DNA of 64,000 nucleotides from Coriobacteriia bacterium (GCA_018368455.1 JAGZEG010000004.1:124001-188000), one strand, 5' to 3'. Counted from the stretch's first letter, positions 55,147 through 64,000 are shown. Translations and numbers: made by a program. The notes: generated from the sequence alone by a model not told the origin.

Positions 55147-56220
55147 CTAGCACTCGCCCAGGACCTCCGCCAGCAGGGGCCTTTCGCCGCGGTGTCCTGG
55201 CCACAGTGGTTCCGCTGTCCCCGAGGGGCTCCGCAGAATCGAGCGTCTCAGCTGCAGACAGGGCTGTGTCTCGTCATAGCATCGAGGCCGCAGCCTAAAC
55301 CCCACGGCGCGTGCTATCTCTGCTCCAATTTCCCAGGTCTTTGCGATGCTGCGGATGTGCTCGTCATAGACCGAGATTGTCCGAATCCCCATGTGTGCCA
55401 GGGCATTAGAGCGGGCACGATCTCTCCGAAGATTCATCTCTCCCTCATGAAAGGCGCGGCCTTCATACTCCACGGCAAGCCCCGGCCACAGCATGTCGCA
55501 GACGGCGCGCGCCCTTCCCCCGGAAATCTTCCGAGCCTCTTCATCGAACTCTACGGCGCAATTCAAGCGCGCATGAGGGATGCCAATTCCTCCGAGTCGT
55601 CGGGGCATGCAAAACAGCAGGGCCTGGATGCTTTCCATTGGAGACGCGCTCGACTCCATGACGTGAGCCAGGGCGCGGCGAGCCCGCGCTATACCGCGTG
55701 CCCGCGGCATATGGTCCAGCAGAGCCGCGATGCTTTCGAGGCTGCTCAGTGGCGCGGATCGCTCGACGAGCCTCGTAGTCCCTGAGCGCGGAGGCGCGTA
55801 TGTCCCGCACAACTCGAATCCAAGATGAACGAGCTCCTCCAGGGTCAGCTGGCTGGCGAGCTGTAGGAAGCAAAGCTCCGGTGAACAGACGAGGGTCTCG
55901 CCGATGCCCCTTACCACTGCGCCGCCCGGTAGGCCGAGGCCGCAATATCGATAGTGGAGTAGAGGTGAGCTTCCTCGGTGGCTCCGATCGAGAACGAGTA
56001 CCTCCACCGGGCAGCGGAGTACCTGCTTCCAGCGGTCGTCGAGCAGGCGCAGCTGGCGGGCGTCGGGCGTGCCGAAAAGCAGCTCGTCTGGGTAGTCGGG
56101 CATGCGATGCTGTGCGCGGGGCCGCTCGGCGCACCGCCAGTATTCCAGGGCGGAGAACCCCGCGAGACAGACGGGAGAAGTGGCGCGGTCAGAGTGAGTG
56201 CAGGATGCTGTCAGGGACAT
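55147..56220 (-). CDS. DUF559/Vsr-like PD-(D/E)XK nuclease-fold protein, paralogue 2
   Basis: 357 residues from the ATG at 56218-56220 (GGGGAGG site). It is collinear with the protein at 26471-27625: shared [26 protein letters not shown] and MPRRLGG. The same putative nuclease residues appear: Glu197 (SPMES), Asp242, Glu251 (VEYEG), His258, Asp267 and Arg270, then SNALAHMGI. Sequence outside these blocks has diverged widely, which points to old paralogy. It also has a repeat island directly 3'. No cognate methyltransferase or toxin is adjacent. The 317 bp between this gene and cspA hold both promoters. Confidence 0.7.
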   Translation of the reverse strand: MSLTASCTHSDRATSPVCLAGFSALEYWRCAERPRAQHRMPDYPDELLFGTPDARQLRLLDDRWKQVLRCPVEVLVLDRSHRGSSPLLHYRYCGLGLPGGAVVRGIGETLVCSPELCFLQLASQLTLEELVHLGFELCGTYAPPRSGTTRLVERSAPLSSLESIAALLDHMPRARGIARARRALAHVMESSASPMESIQALLFCMPRRLGGIGIPHARLNCAVEFDEEARKISGGRARAVCDMLWPGLAVEYEGRAFHEGEMNLRRDRARSNALAHMGIRTISVYDEHIRSIAKTWEIGAEIARAVGFRLRPRCYDETQPCLQLRRSILRSPSGTAEPLWPGHRGERPLLAEVLGEC

Positions 56221-56537
56221 GTCGGCCTCCCCAGGTTGCGCATGTGGCGGGCACATGCTGTCGCACGGTACAGGGGATATGGGCCGGCTTGGTCCCGTGC
56301 GCGCCTTATACCCGCCGCGGGCGCCTTGCGTGCGGGCGGGCTGTGTGCGTCGCGTCATTTTCGCAAGCGTCGCCCAAGTTGAGGAAATCAAAAAAAAGTT
56401 TTACGGTCTCGATGAAACGGGGGATGGCGGCGGGTATGATATCCGGCGTGCGGCTAACACGGCCACGCAGTGTTGCACAAGCCTTTGTCGAGGTGCGTGC
56501 TTGGTTTGCCCTTCGGGGTAAGAAAGAAAGGCAAGAA

Positions 56538-56741
56538 ATGGCTCAGGGTACTGTTAAGTGGTTCAATCCGGACAAGGGCTACGGCTTCATCTCTCGTGAG
56601 GACGGCGACGATCTGTTCGTCCACTTCTCCGAGATTCAGATGGACGGCTTCAAGACCCTGGACGAGGGCCAGAAGGTCGAGTTCGACATCACGACCGGCC
56701 AGAACGGCAAGCTCCAGGCTTCCAACGTTCACAAGCTCTAA
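56538..56741 (+). CDS. Cold-shock protein, CspA family
   Basis: 67 residues, a single cold-shock domain that binds single-stranded RNA/DNA. Motifs RNP1 KGYGFI and RNP2 DLFVHF are intact. It has an AAAGG ribosome site and a long leader (from roughly 56440; TATGAT at 56435-56440 is a possible -10), which is usual for cold-shock genes with leader regulation. A strong terminator follows. Confidence 0.95.
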   Translation: MAQGTVKWFNPDKGYGFISREDGDDLFVHFSEIQMDGFKTLDEGQKVEFDITTGQNGKLQASNVHKL

Positions 56742-56771
56742 GCCAAGCACACTTCATAAAGTTGATGCTGG

Positions 56772-56804
56772 GGGGAGGCAGCCAAAAGGTTGCCTCCCCT
56801 TTTT
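56772..56804 (+). terminator. Intrinsic terminator after the cold-shock gene
   Basis: Perfect 9-bp stem GGGGAGGCA (56772-56780) with TGCCTCCCC (56791-56799), followed by TTTTT. Confidence 0.92.
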
Positions 56805-57006
56805 CGTGCGTAAGAAACAGGCGCCGCTGACGTGCAAGTCAAATGCCCAAAATAGCCAATGTCAGCCTGCGGATGGGGCAGGGTGCAGCTAATACATGGG
56901 TGCGGCTTACACCCGAGGGCATCGACGTACGGACGTAAGTCGCCAAAAGAAAAGCCCGGCGCCGGGGGGCGAAGCCGACACGCTCGACGCCGGTACCAGC
57001 ATCGCT

Positions 57007-57048
57007 GCGCCGCCTGCCTACCGTTTTCACGCGGAGGGCAGGCGGCGC
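57007..57048 (-). terminator. Hairpin at the end of the siderophore transporter operon
   Basis: Perfect 12-bp stem GCGCCGCCTGCC (57007-57018) with its complement at 57037-57048, 18-nt loop, 18 bp past the ATPase stop on the minus strand. No T-tract. The 200 bp to its left, up to the cold-shock terminator, show no gene. Confidence 0.55.
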
Positions 57049-57065
57049 TGTTCGCATCCGAAACC

Positions 57066-57920
57066 CTACGCGTCGACGCGGTGGTGCCTTCCGCGCGGCA
57101 CGATGAGGGGCGTGCCGGACACCGGGTCGTCGATGACGGCGCAGTCCAGGTCGAAGATGACGCGCATCGTCTCGGCGGTCACGACTTCGCGTGGCGTCCC
57201 TTCGTAGAGCAGCGTCCCCTGTTTGAGCGCGAACATGTAGTCGGCGTAGCGCGCCGAGAGGTTGATGTCGTGCAACACCATCGCGATGGTCGTGCCGCGC
57301 TGGCGGTTGAGATCGCACAGCAGGTCGAGGATCTCCACCTGATAGGCGATGTCCAGATACGTCGTGGGCTCGTCGAGCAGCAGGATGTCGGTCTGCTGCG
57401 CCAGAGCCATGGCGATCCACACGCGCTGCCGCTGTCCGCCCGAGAGCGCGTCGACAGGCCGGTCCATGAGCTCGAGGATGCCCATGAGCTCCATGGCCTC
57501 GTGTACTGCCTCGTAGTCTTCGCGCTGCAGGCCCTTCATGAAACTCTGATAGGGGAATCGGCCGCGCGCCACGAGGTCGCTCACACGGATGCCATCGGGT
57601 ACCAGAGAGCTCTGCGGCAGCAGGCCGAGCCTCTGCGCCACCTTCTTCGTCGGTATGGTCGCGATGGCCTGCCCGTCGATGAGCACCTGGCCCGCGCTCG
57701 GCTTGAGCAGGCGCGCGAGCGTCTTGAGCAGCGTTGACTTGCCGCACCCGTTACCGCCGATGATGACGGATATCTTGCCGTCGGGGATGCGGATGTCCAT
57801 GTCCTTGATGATGGTGCGCGTCTCATACCCGGTTGTCAGGCCCGTCGCCGAGAGCGTTTGAGCGTGTCCGCGCGCGCCCTGGGCCGGAGCTACGTCGCGT
57901 GCTGTCTGTGTCGCGTTCAT
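57066..57920 (-). CDS. Siderophore ABC transporter ATP-binding protein (FepC/FecE type)
   Basis: 284 residues from the ATG at 57918-57920. Walker A GGNGCGKSTLL, LGLLPQSSLVPDGIRVSDLV with the Q-loop, signature LSGGQRQRVWIAMALAQQ, Walker B ILLLDEPTTYLD and H-loop LHDINLSARY. DEPTTYLDI is characteristic of iron-siderophore importers. The ATG overlaps the permease stop by one base (TGATG). Last gene of the five-gene operon. Confidence 0.93.
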   Translation of the reverse strand: MNATQTARDVAPAQGARGHAQTLSATGLTTGYETRTIIKDMDIRIPDGKISVIIGGNGCGKSTLLKTLARLLKPSAGQVLIDGQAIATIPTKKVAQRLGLLPQSSLVPDGIRVSDLVARGRFPYQSFMKGLQREDYEAVHEAMELMGILELMDRPVDALSGGQRQRVWIAMALAQQTDILLLDEPTTYLDIAYQVEILDLLCDLNRQRGTTIAMVLHDINLSARYADYMFALKQGTLLYEGTPREVVTAETMRVIFDLDCAVIDDPVSGTPLIVPRGRHHRVDA

Positions 57921-58966
57921 CACATCGAGCCCTTCTTGTTCATGGAAACCAGCAGGTACAGCAGGTACGGCGTGCCGAGCAGGCCGGTGACGACGCCGAC
58001 GGGGAAGCGCGTGCCCAGGAAGTTCTGGCCGATGACATCGGCCGCGAGCACGAGGATGACGCCGACGAGCCCGGCGGGGATGCTTGCCGAGCCCTGCTGG
58101 CCGAGCAACCGGGTGGCGATGGGCCCGGCGAGGAACGTCACGCACGCGATGGGCCCGGTGACGGCCGTGCCCAGGGCGATCATGACCACGGAGCACACGA
58201 TGAGCGCCGCGCGCGTCACGTTGGGGCGCACGCCCAACATCGTGGCTGTTTCGTCGCCAAGTTCGAGTACGCGTAGCCGGCGTCCGAGGCACACGACGAC
58301 CACGGCGAGCGGGATAACGAGCACGAGCAGAGGCACGTCGTTGAGCGCGACGCCGTTCAGGCTGCCCGACAGCCAGCGCAGCGCGGCCGGCACGTCGTAG
58401 GCGGCGGCCTTGAGCAGCAGGTACGACGTCAGCGCCTTCGTGAGCGCCTGCACGCCCAGGCCGACGAGGATGAGCTTGCCGCTCGAAAACCCGCGGATGG
58501 TCGACAGCCCGTAGATCGCCGCCGCCAGTAGCAGGCTCGCTGCGATGGCGACAGGGGAGGCCTGGCTCGGCCCCCAGCCCAGCACGAGAATGCAGAACAC
58601 GGCCGCCGTGCTGGCGCCGGACGTGATGCCGATGACGTCGGGGCTGGCCAGGGGGTTGCGCAGCATCGTCTGGAACGTGTTGCCGGCGACGCCGAACGCA
58701 AAGCCCACGAGCAGACCAGCAAGCAGGCGCGGTAGGCGTACCTCCCAGATGGCATACGTCGCGTCTTCGACCTGTGCGCCGGTCAGGACGGACCACACGA
58801 GGGCGGGGGAGTACAGCGTGTTGCCGATCGTCAGAACAGCGGCGACGAGCCCGCAGACGATGAGCGCGAGCACCCCGCACAGAACGGCGAGGCGTCGGCG
58901 CCCCCGGGCCATGCTCTCGCGCAGTGGGGCCAGGTCGGCGTCGGTGATGGATGTGCTGTCTGCCAT
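57920..58966 (-). CDS. Siderophore ABC transporter permease, FecCD family (second)
   Basis: 348 residues from the ATG at 58964-58966. About ten helices with family motifs RLPRLLAGLLVGFAFGVAG, RNPLASPDVIGITSGAS, and the late LAADVIGQNFLGTRFPVGVV. It starts 2 bp after the first permease stops and overlaps the ATPase start by one base. It forms a heterodimeric channel with the first permease. Confidence 0.93.
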   Translation of the reverse strand: MADSTSITDADLAPLRESMARGRRRLAVLCGVLALIVCGLVAAVLTIGNTLYSPALVWSVLTGAQVEDATYAIWEVRLPRLLAGLLVGFAFGVAGNTFQTMLRNPLASPDVIGITSGASTAAVFCILVLGWGPSQASPVAIAASLLLAAAIYGLSTIRGFSSGKLILVGLGVQALTKALTSYLLLKAAAYDVPAALRWLSGSLNGVALNDVPLLVLVIPLAVVVVCLGRRLRVLELGDETATMLGVRPNVTRAALIVCSVVMIALGTAVTGPIACVTFLAGPIATRLLGQQGSASIPAGLVGVILVLAADVIGQNFLGTRFPVGVVTGLLGTPYLLYLLVSMNKKGSM

Positions 58967-58968
58967 GG

Positions 58969-60045
58969 CTACTTCGCCTCCTCGACGCCGGTGGACGCCC
59001 CGCTGGCGCGGATGGCGATGATGATGAAGACCGGCGCGCCGATGACGGCCGTGACGATGCCGACCTCGACCTCGCCCGAACCGCCGATGACGCGGCCGAT
59101 GACGTCGGACACCGTGAGCAGCAGCGCACCGACGCCTGCGGAGAGCAGCGTTACCGTTCGCAGGCTCGCCGAGCGCCACACGAGTCGTACGGCATGGGGC
59201 ACCATGAGGCCGACGAAGCCGATGGGGCCGGCGAGTGCCGTGACGCCGGCGCACAGGAGCACAGCTGCTGCAGAGGCGACCATGCGGATGAGGCCGGGAC
59301 GCGCGCCCAGGCCCACGGCAGCGTCGTCGCCGAGCGCAAGCACCTCGAGTGATGGCGCCATGATGAGCGCAACGGCGACTCCGATGACGAGTGCGGGCAG
59401 AAAGCCGAGGATCTCGTCCCATGTCGAGCCGCCGACGCTGCCGATCTGCCAGAAGCGGAACTGGTCCATGACGTTGTTGCGCGGCATGATGACGATGCTG
59501 ACGAGGCTCGACAGGGCCACGGACACGGCGGTTCCGGACAGCGCGAGCTTGAGCGGCGTCGCACCCCCCGAGCCGGCCGAGCCCACGCCGTAGACGAGCA
59601 GCGCCGTGACGGCTCCGCCTGCCATCGCGAACGCCATGTACTGGCCCGTCGTCGTGATATGGGCGAACGCGATGCCGCATACGACGGCGAGCGCCGCTCC
59701 CGAGTTGACGCCAAGGATGGAGGGGTCGGCGATGGGGTTGCGCGTCACGGACTGCATGAGCAGGCCCGACACGCCGAGTGCAGCGCCGGCCAGCAGCGAG
59801 AACAGCGTGCGGGGCACGCGCTGCATGAGCACGCGCGCCGTAAAGCTCTCGGGATCGGCCTGGCCGAGCATGAAGCTCGCGACGTCGCCGAGCGGGATCG
59901 CCCGCGTGCCGAGCGCAAGTGACAGCGCGCTGACGAGGAGGAACAACAGCGTGAGTCCGCATCCGATGGCGACGCGCGCGGCTCGGGGAAGGCTGGGCGC
60001 GCTTGCCGCCGTCCCGCCTCCCTGGGGTGGTTTGTTGTCTGGCAT
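58969..60045 (-). CDS. Siderophore ABC transporter permease, FecCD family (first)
   Basis: 358 residues. A short polar start (MPDNKPPQGGG) precedes about ten helices. Motifs include RVPRTLFSLLAGAALGVSG, RNPIADPSILGVNSGAA, and PIGFVGLMVPHAVRLVWRS. GTAGGGAG lies only a few bases before the ATG, a tight spacing. It is 179 bp downstream of the first binding-protein gene and 2 bp before the second permease. Confidence 0.93.
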   Translation of the reverse strand: MPDNKPPQGGGTAASAPSLPRAARVAIGCGLTLLFLLVSALSLALGTRAIPLGDVASFMLGQADPESFTARVLMQRVPRTLFSLLAGAALGVSGLLMQSVTRNPIADPSILGVNSGAALAVVCGIAFAHITTTGQYMAFAMAGGAVTALLVYGVGSAGSGGATPLKLALSGTAVSVALSSLVSIVIMPRNNVMDQFRFWQIGSVGGSTWDEILGFLPALVIGVAVALIMAPSLEVLALGDDAAVGLGARPGLIRMVASAAAVLLCAGVTALAGPIGFVGLMVPHAVRLVWRSASLRTVTLLSAGVGALLLTVSDVIGRVIGGSGEVEVGIVTAVIGAPVFIIIAIRASGASTGVEEAK

Positions 60046-60224
60046 AGCTCCCTACCTACGATTACGTGCCCGGCGTGTCGTTGCCTCCCGGCGGTGCCGC
60101 GGGCAGATACGCGAAACGCCGTCGGCCCGCGAAGAGGGGCCGACGGCGAAATAGCGTCGCGCATCAGCTGCGATGTCGCGTCCCGCGCCCGGACTGGAAA
60201 GGCGCCGACCTCGAGGACGGACGG

Positions 60225-61313
60225 CTACAGCCCCTTGACGACCACGTCGTCGAGCAGCTGCACGAACTCCTCGACCGTCGCCTGGATGGACAGGATGGAG
60301 GGGTTGCCCGCGCCGGCCAGGTACGAATCGCTCGGGATGAGCGCCACGTTGCCGCGCTGCACGCAGGGCACCGTCCCCATGAGCGGGTCAGCCTGGAGCT
60401 GCTCGAGGAAGCTCTCGTCCCCGTATGCCACCATGAGGTCGAGGTCCGTCAGCTGGTCGGCGACCTCGGACGAGAGCGTCGCGGCGATGGACGGCTCGTC
60501 CTTCGTGAGCTCCTTCAGGCTGTCAGGCAGCTGCAGGCCCAGGTCCTCCAGGTAGGCCGCGCGCGGGTCGACGTGCATGTACACGTAGAACTTGCTCGGG
60601 TCGGTGGCGTTGAACATGATGAACGCCGCCTTCTTGTCCTTGAGGTTGGGGTGCGCCGCGAGCGTGTCAGCGATGAGCTTGTCGGCGTCGGCAACGAGCT
60701 GCTCGCCGGCCTCCTTCATGCCCAGGGCCTGCGCAGACACGGTCGTCATCTCGCGCCAGCTCGTGAAGTACGGCTGCTCGAGGTAGGGCACGACGGGCGC
60801 GATCTTTGCAAGTCGATCGTAGTCGTCCTGAGTGATGCCGGAGTACACCGTCAGGATGAGGTCGGGGTTCGTGTCGCTGACGGCCTCGAAGTCGACGCCG
60901 TCCGTGTCGTCGAACACGGCGTAGTCGCTCACGCCCAGCTTCTCATAGGCGTCTGCCGTCCAGAAGAACATCTTCTCGCCCTCCTTCACGCCGTAGTTGG
61001 CGGCGGAGAAGCCCACGGGCGCGACGCCCAGGGCCAGAGGAGCGTCCTGGTTGCCCCAGGAGACGCAGGCGACGCGCGTGGGGGCCTGCTCGATGACGGT
61101 CTCGCCCAGCGCGTGCTTGATCGTGATGGGGAACGCGTCCGTGACCTTGGGGGCCGTCTTGTCGGAGGCGGCGGAGGTGTCCTCCGCAGAGGAGCCGGCT
61201 GCGAGCGCAGAGGTGCCGGCGGCGCCGAGGCCAAGCGCGGCGGCCAGCGTGGCGCAGGCGCCGACGAACGAGCGACGGGAGGTCGGTGCCGTGAGGTCAA
61301 TGAACGTTGCCAT
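60225..61313 (-). CDS. Tat-exported siderophore-binding protein 1 (FepB/FecB-like)
   Basis: 362 residues. A twin-arginine signal SRRSFVGACATLAAALGLG is followed by a Ser/Ala linker and a binding domain starting FPITIKHALGETVIEQAP. Other family features are WGNQDAPLALGVAPVGF, GITQDDYDRLAKIAPV and a C-terminal PSILSIQATVEEFVQLL. Tat export implies folding before transport or co-export. It follows a close paralogue by 50 bp. Confidence 0.9.
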   Translation of the reverse strand: MATFIDLTAPTSRRSFVGACATLAAALGLGAAGTSALAAGSSAEDTSAASDKTAPKVTDAFPITIKHALGETVIEQAPTRVACVSWGNQDAPLALGVAPVGFSAANYGVKEGEKMFFWTADAYEKLGVSDYAVFDDTDGVDFEAVSDTNPDLILTVYSGITQDDYDRLAKIAPVVPYLEQPYFTSWREMTTVSAQALGMKEAGEQLVADADKLIADTLAAHPNLKDKKAAFIMFNATDPSKFYVYMHVDPRAAYLEDLGLQLPDSLKELTKDEPSIAATLSSEVADQLTDLDLMVAYGDESFLEQLQADPLMGTVPCVQRGNVALIPSDSYLAGAGNPSILSIQATVEEFVQLLDDVVVKGL

Positions 61314-61363
61314 GCGAGGTGATTCCTTTCGACGAAGGGGAGTGCCGTGTGGCTAGGTGGTCT

Positions 61364-62431
61364 TTACTGAACCTTTGCCGCGGCCTCGGCGATCTTTGCG
61401 GCGTACTCGTCGACCGTGGCGGGGATGGACAGGCACGTGGGCGTCGTGGCGCCTGCGAGCTCGGAGTCCATCGGCAGTGCGACGACGGCACCGTTGGCGA
61501 TGGCGGGAATGACGCCGAGCAGGGCATCGTCCTTGAGCTGCTGGGCGAACGCCTCGTCGCCATAGGTGAACAGGATGTCGACGTCGCTCATCTGGTCGGC
61601 GACTTCGGAGGAGAGCTGAACCATCCAGCCCTTGCCCTTCGTGAGCTCGTCGACGCTGGGCGGGAAGGCCAGACCAAGGTCGGTGAGGTAGGCGGCACGC
61701 GGGTCGTCGAGCGTGTACACCCACATGGAGCTCGTGTCTGCAGCCGTGATGTTCACGAAGACACCCGTCTTGCCCTCGATGCCGGGATGGGCTTTCAGCG
61801 CATCCTTGATGGCCTGCTCGCAGTCGGCGACGACCTGCTCGCCCTGCGCCTTGAGGCCCAGGGCCTCGGCCTCGATGAGCGTCTGGTCGCGCCACAGCGT
61901 CGACCAGGCAACGGTGGGGTAGGCGACCGTCGGGGCAATCTTGCTCAGCTTGTCGTAGTCGTCCTGCGTGATGCCGGAGTAGGCGCACAGGGTGACGTCG
62001 GGCTTGACGTCGTTGACGGCTTCGAAGTCCGTACCGTCCGTGTCGTCGAAGGCCACGGGCTCGGCGCCGAGCTCTTCGCAGGCGGCCTTCGTCCAGGCCA
62101 TCATGTCCTCGCCCTCGGCGACACCGAACGTGGCGCGCGAGAAGCCTACGGGCGCGACACCCAGAGCTAGCGGCGCGTCCTGGTTGCCCCAGCCGATGCA
62201 CGCGACGCGCTCGGGCTTGTGCTCGATGACGGTCTCGCCCAGCGCGTGCTTGATCGTGATGGGGAAGCTGACCTTATCGGCTGCAGACGAGGCATCCTTT
62301 GCGGAAGAGCCGGCGGCTTCGGAGGCCAGCGCGGCGGAGCCGGCGGCGCCGAGGCCGAGCGCGGCGGCCAGCGTGGCGCAGGCGCCGACGAACGAGCGAC
62401 GTGAGACGTTCGTGAGATCGATGTGGGGCAT
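61364..62431 (-). CDS. Tat-exported siderophore-binding protein 2 (FepB/FecB-like)
   Basis: 355 residues from the ATG at 62429-62431 (AAAGG nine bases upstream; an ATG nine bases earlier is too close to that site). The signal block SRRSFVGACATLAAALGLG is identical to that of binding protein 1, and ITIKHALGETVIE, NQDAPLALGVAPVGF and GITQDDYD are shared, so the pair arose by tandem duplication. First gene of the operon. A TAGAG-N7-CTCTA repeat lies upstream. Confidence 0.9.
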   Translation of the reverse strand: MPHIDLTNVSRRSFVGACATLAAALGLGAAGSAALASEAAGSSAKDASSAADKVSFPITIKHALGETVIEHKPERVACIGWGNQDAPLALGVAPVGFSRATFGVAEGEDMMAWTKAACEELGAEPVAFDDTDGTDFEAVNDVKPDVTLCAYSGITQDDYDKLSKIAPTVAYPTVAWSTLWRDQTLIEAEALGLKAQGEQVVADCEQAIKDALKAHPGIEGKTGVFVNITAADTSSMWVYTLDDPRAAYLTDLGLAFPPSVDELTKGKGWMVQLSSEVADQMSDVDILFTYGDEAFAQQLKDDALLGVIPAIANGAVVALPMDSELAGATTPTCLSIPATVDEYAAKIAEAAAKVQ

Positions 62432-62487
62432 GAGGCGCATCCTTTCGTCTATCAAAAGTAAGCCTTCACAGACAAACGGCGCTATTC

Positions 62488-62504
62488 TAGAGTTTAAGCC
62501 TCTA
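62488..62504. promoter_or_regulatory. Inverted repeat in the siderophore operon promoter region
   Basis: TAGAG-TTTAAGC-CTCTA, 57 bp before the first gene. Further downstream on the minus strand are TTGTCT and, 16 bp later, GATAGA, a possible -35/-10 pair. Candidate metal-responsive operator; it does not match the IdeR/DtxR consensus well. Confidence 0.35.
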
Positions 62505-62600
62505 ACAGCTCTCGGGAAAACACATAAGTTAGCGTATGTATACATTTTGATATCGAGGAAGGGGCCAAGGCGACGGTTTGCGTTGGGCCAGGGATACGAA

Positions 62601-62650
62601 AACAGCCTCCCGACCCCGTCTCAATGCGCGAGCGGGATCGGGAGGCTGTT
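62601..62650 (-). terminator. Terminator of the rightmost minus-strand gene
   Basis: Perfect 13-bp stem (62601-62613 with 62638-62650), 24-nt loop, followed on the minus strand by TTTTCG. It separates repeat island E from the siderophore operon promoter. Confidence 0.7.
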
Positions 62651-62660
62651 CATTTCGAGC

Positions 62661-62908
62661 TTAAGTGCACGTTTCTTCGAGCTGGTGCGAACAAAACGCC
62701 GTTAAGTGCAGGTTTCTTTCGGCTTCAGGTGGCTTGTCGTCGGGTCACGAGGCATCCGGCTTGAGGGCTGGTCATGAAACCTGCAGGTAGACTGCGTGCG
62801 GGTTTTCTACTTGCCGATGCGCTTCTTTTCGGCTGCTACATCCGGGTGTAAGAAACGTGCACTTATAGGTCGTTTTGTGCAACGGCCTGCGAAAAGCCGT
62901 GCACTTAC
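62661..62908. repeat. Repeat island E: two direct plus two inverted copies, 41/42-bp period
   Basis: Direct copies TTAAGTGCACGTTTCTT (62661-62677) and TTAAGTGCAGGTTTCTT (62702-62718), period 41. Inverted copies at 62850-62866 (16/17) and 62892-62908 (about 13/17), period 42. A fifth partial inverted copy (GAAACCTGCAG) lies near the centre at 62776-62786. The motif is close to that of island B (AGTGCA, G/C/T, GTTTCT). It ends 56 bp from the stop of the membrane protein gene. Confidence 0.85.
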
Positions 62909-62964
62909 GGGCTTTTTCGCGCCGAACCCGAAATGCGTCTCGCAGGGCCCGGCGCGCTTGGGCT

Positions 62965-64000
62965 TTATTCCGCCCGAGGGCCGTTCGCGTCCGCCGTCTG
63001 GGGCTGTGCCGTAGGTGTTCCCTGCGCCTCGGCGTTCTCGCCAGCGGGCGCGTCATCGCGCGCGGCAACATCCGGGCAACCCATCGGTCCGTAGGCGGGT
63101 GCAGCGATGATGCCGGCGGCACCCCGTGCCTCGTCGTCTTCCTCACAAGTGAGCTCGCTGGCCAGCGCCGCCTTGGCCATGAGCGTCGCGAGCACCGTGT
63201 ACAGCAGGCCGACGGAGACCATGGCGATGAGGTAGCGCGCCGCCTCGACGTCCGTCGACACGGGGCACACCATGAGCGAGACGACCGTCATGAGGTAGGG
63301 GCTCAGCATGAGCAGGGTGCACCAGCGGCCCAGACGCACGCCCGTCTTCGTCTTGGCGACGACGTACAGGCAGAACACCGGCAGCATCGTGGCCCACAGT
63401 CCCTGGTTGTACAGCACGCTGATGAGGGGGATGGACTTGGGCAGGTTGAACGCGTCCGTGGCGATGCTGTTGCCCGTGCCCGCGTCGGGCCAGCTCACGA
63501 AGCTATCGAGGAAGTCGGAGTTCGCCACCTCGCCGCTTGCGACCTTGACGACGAGCGACGGGTCGAACGAGAACCAGCCAGCCTCCATGCCCATCCAGCC
63601 CTCGAGCGTGCCGAGAGGATGCGCGGCGGCGAGGCGCGCCCACAGCGCCATGAACTGGGGGATGAGAGTGTCGTCGCGCAGCGAGCCGTCCTTGATGGGG
63701 TCGACGATCTCGTAGTCGAACTCCGAGGGGATGTCATCGAAGTCGATCCACAGGAAGTCGTTAATCAGCTGCTTGTCCTCGTCGGAGAACTCGTCGCCGT
63801 AGTACTTGACGTCGTGGGCCACCTGCTGAATGGGCACGGCGAGCGACTCCTGCTTACCACCGGGCTCGACGTCGAGGGCCGGCAGGACGAGGCGGGGGAA
63901 CACGACGAGCATGACGACGGCGAGGAGCGCGCCGATGAGGGGCAGCAGCGCCCGCCCGCCCCAGCGCAGCTTCATGAACGCGAGCGCGATGAGCGACGGG
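62965..64000 (-). CDS. Polytopic membrane protein, C-terminal part, cut by window edge
   Basis: At least 345 residues. The frame stays open to the edge (PSLIALAFMKLRWGG reads through the first internal Met), so the true start lies outside. It has one helix near the visible N-terminus (ALLPLIGALLAVVMLVVFP), an extracellular stretch with GWMGMEAGWFSFDPS, then about three helices and a Pro/Ala-rich polar tail. The ALWARLAAAHP segment resembles large wall-polymer or glycosyltransferase-like membrane proteins of the DUF6020 kind. This is tentative. Confidence 0.6.
   Translation of the reverse strand, partial: PSLIALAFMKLRWGGRALLPLIGALLAVVMLVVFPRLVLPALDVEPGGKQESLAVPIQQVAHDVKYYGDEFSDEDKQLINDFLWIDFDDIPSEFDYEIVDPIKDGSLRDDTLIPQFMALWARLAAAHPLGTLEGWMGMEAGWFSFDPSLVVKVASGEVANSDFLDSFVSWPDAGTGNSIATDAFNLPKSIPLISVLYNQGLWATMLPVFCLYVVAKTKTGVRLGRWCTLLMLSPYLMTVVSLMVCPVSTDVEAARYLIAMVSVGLLYTVLATLMAKAALASELTCEEDDEARGAAGIIAAPAYGPMGCPDVAARDDAPAGENAEAQGTPTAQPQTADANGPRAE

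Noticed and set aside
57066..59129. A 687-residue fusion of the ABC ATPase with upstream sequence
   Set aside because: The upstream part is antisense-composition shadow of the permease in another frame. The ATPase has its own ATG overlapping the permease stop.
1..64000. tRNA, rRNA or prophage genes
   Set aside because: No rRNA block, no tRNA-like cloverleaf spotted by eye and no phage structural or integrase genes; tRNAscan-SE would be decisive for tRNAs.

Overview
This window is a GC-rich (roughly 65 percent by eye), densely coded bacterial chromosome segment. The gene content points to an anaerobic Actinomycetota of the class Coriobacteriia (Eggerthellaceae/Atopobiaceae/Coriobacteriaceae-like). 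The main signs are several Tat-exported fumarate-reductase-like flavoproteins beside LuxR regulators with polytopic membrane domains, a FabK-type fatty acid operon, an actinobacterial GlnR-like regulator and a gram-positive LexA box. I cannot name a genus.

Layout. 1-2735 (minus): fatty acid synthesis operon fabH-acpP-fabK-fabD, cut at the left edge. 3175-4989: pepT-like peptidase and a Bcp peroxiredoxin, convergent with a membrane-anchored GH25 muramidase (5083-6339). 6826-13110 (minus): gltD and gltB, divergent from a GlnR-like regulator (13597) with a GlnR-type box between them. 14309-18897: a geranylgeranyl-reductase-like flavoprotein, a small membrane protein, and ruvCAB behind a LexA box. 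19219-21907: one-carbon genes fhs and folD. 22011-26186: an iron/metallophore-type ABC transporter with a DUF364 protein. 27885-42643: a respiratory/redox region with an orphan Tat binding protein, a pentaheme NrfA-like cytochrome, a TetR regulator, three Tat flavoproteins and three membrane-LuxR regulators. 42885-45867: a hydrolase / condensation-like / zinc-ribbon membrane protein trio. 45991-54738: a two-component system followed by two permease-ATPase modules, resembling an antimicrobial-peptide sensing and detoxification locus. 56538: a cold-shock protein. 57066-62431 (minus): a five-gene FecBCD-type siderophore transporter with two binding proteins. The right edge holds a truncated membrane protein.

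Most unusual signal. Five intergenic islands (6480-6753, 26227-26453, 37376-37605, 54833-55077, 62661-62908) share one architecture: two direct copies of a short motif, a roughly 100-150 bp centre, then two inverted copies. The copy-to-copy period within each pair is 41 or 42 bp in four islands and 50 bp in the fifth, and it is the same or within 1 bp on both sides of each island. Each island has its own motif sequence, though most contain an AAGAAA-like core. Two islands lie immediately 3' of two paralogous genes (26471-27625 and 55147-56220) whose C-terminal halves look like DUF559/Vsr-type PD-(D/E)XK nucleases. No transposase lies nearby. I read these as protein-binding or mobile-element ends of an apparently uncharacterised system; its function is unknown.

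Regulatory logic visible in the sequence. Three copies of a GTGAC-N6-GTCAY palindrome precede the response-regulator operon and both permease-ATPase modules, which suggests a single regulon. LexA and GlnR boxes sit where the adjacent genes would predict them.
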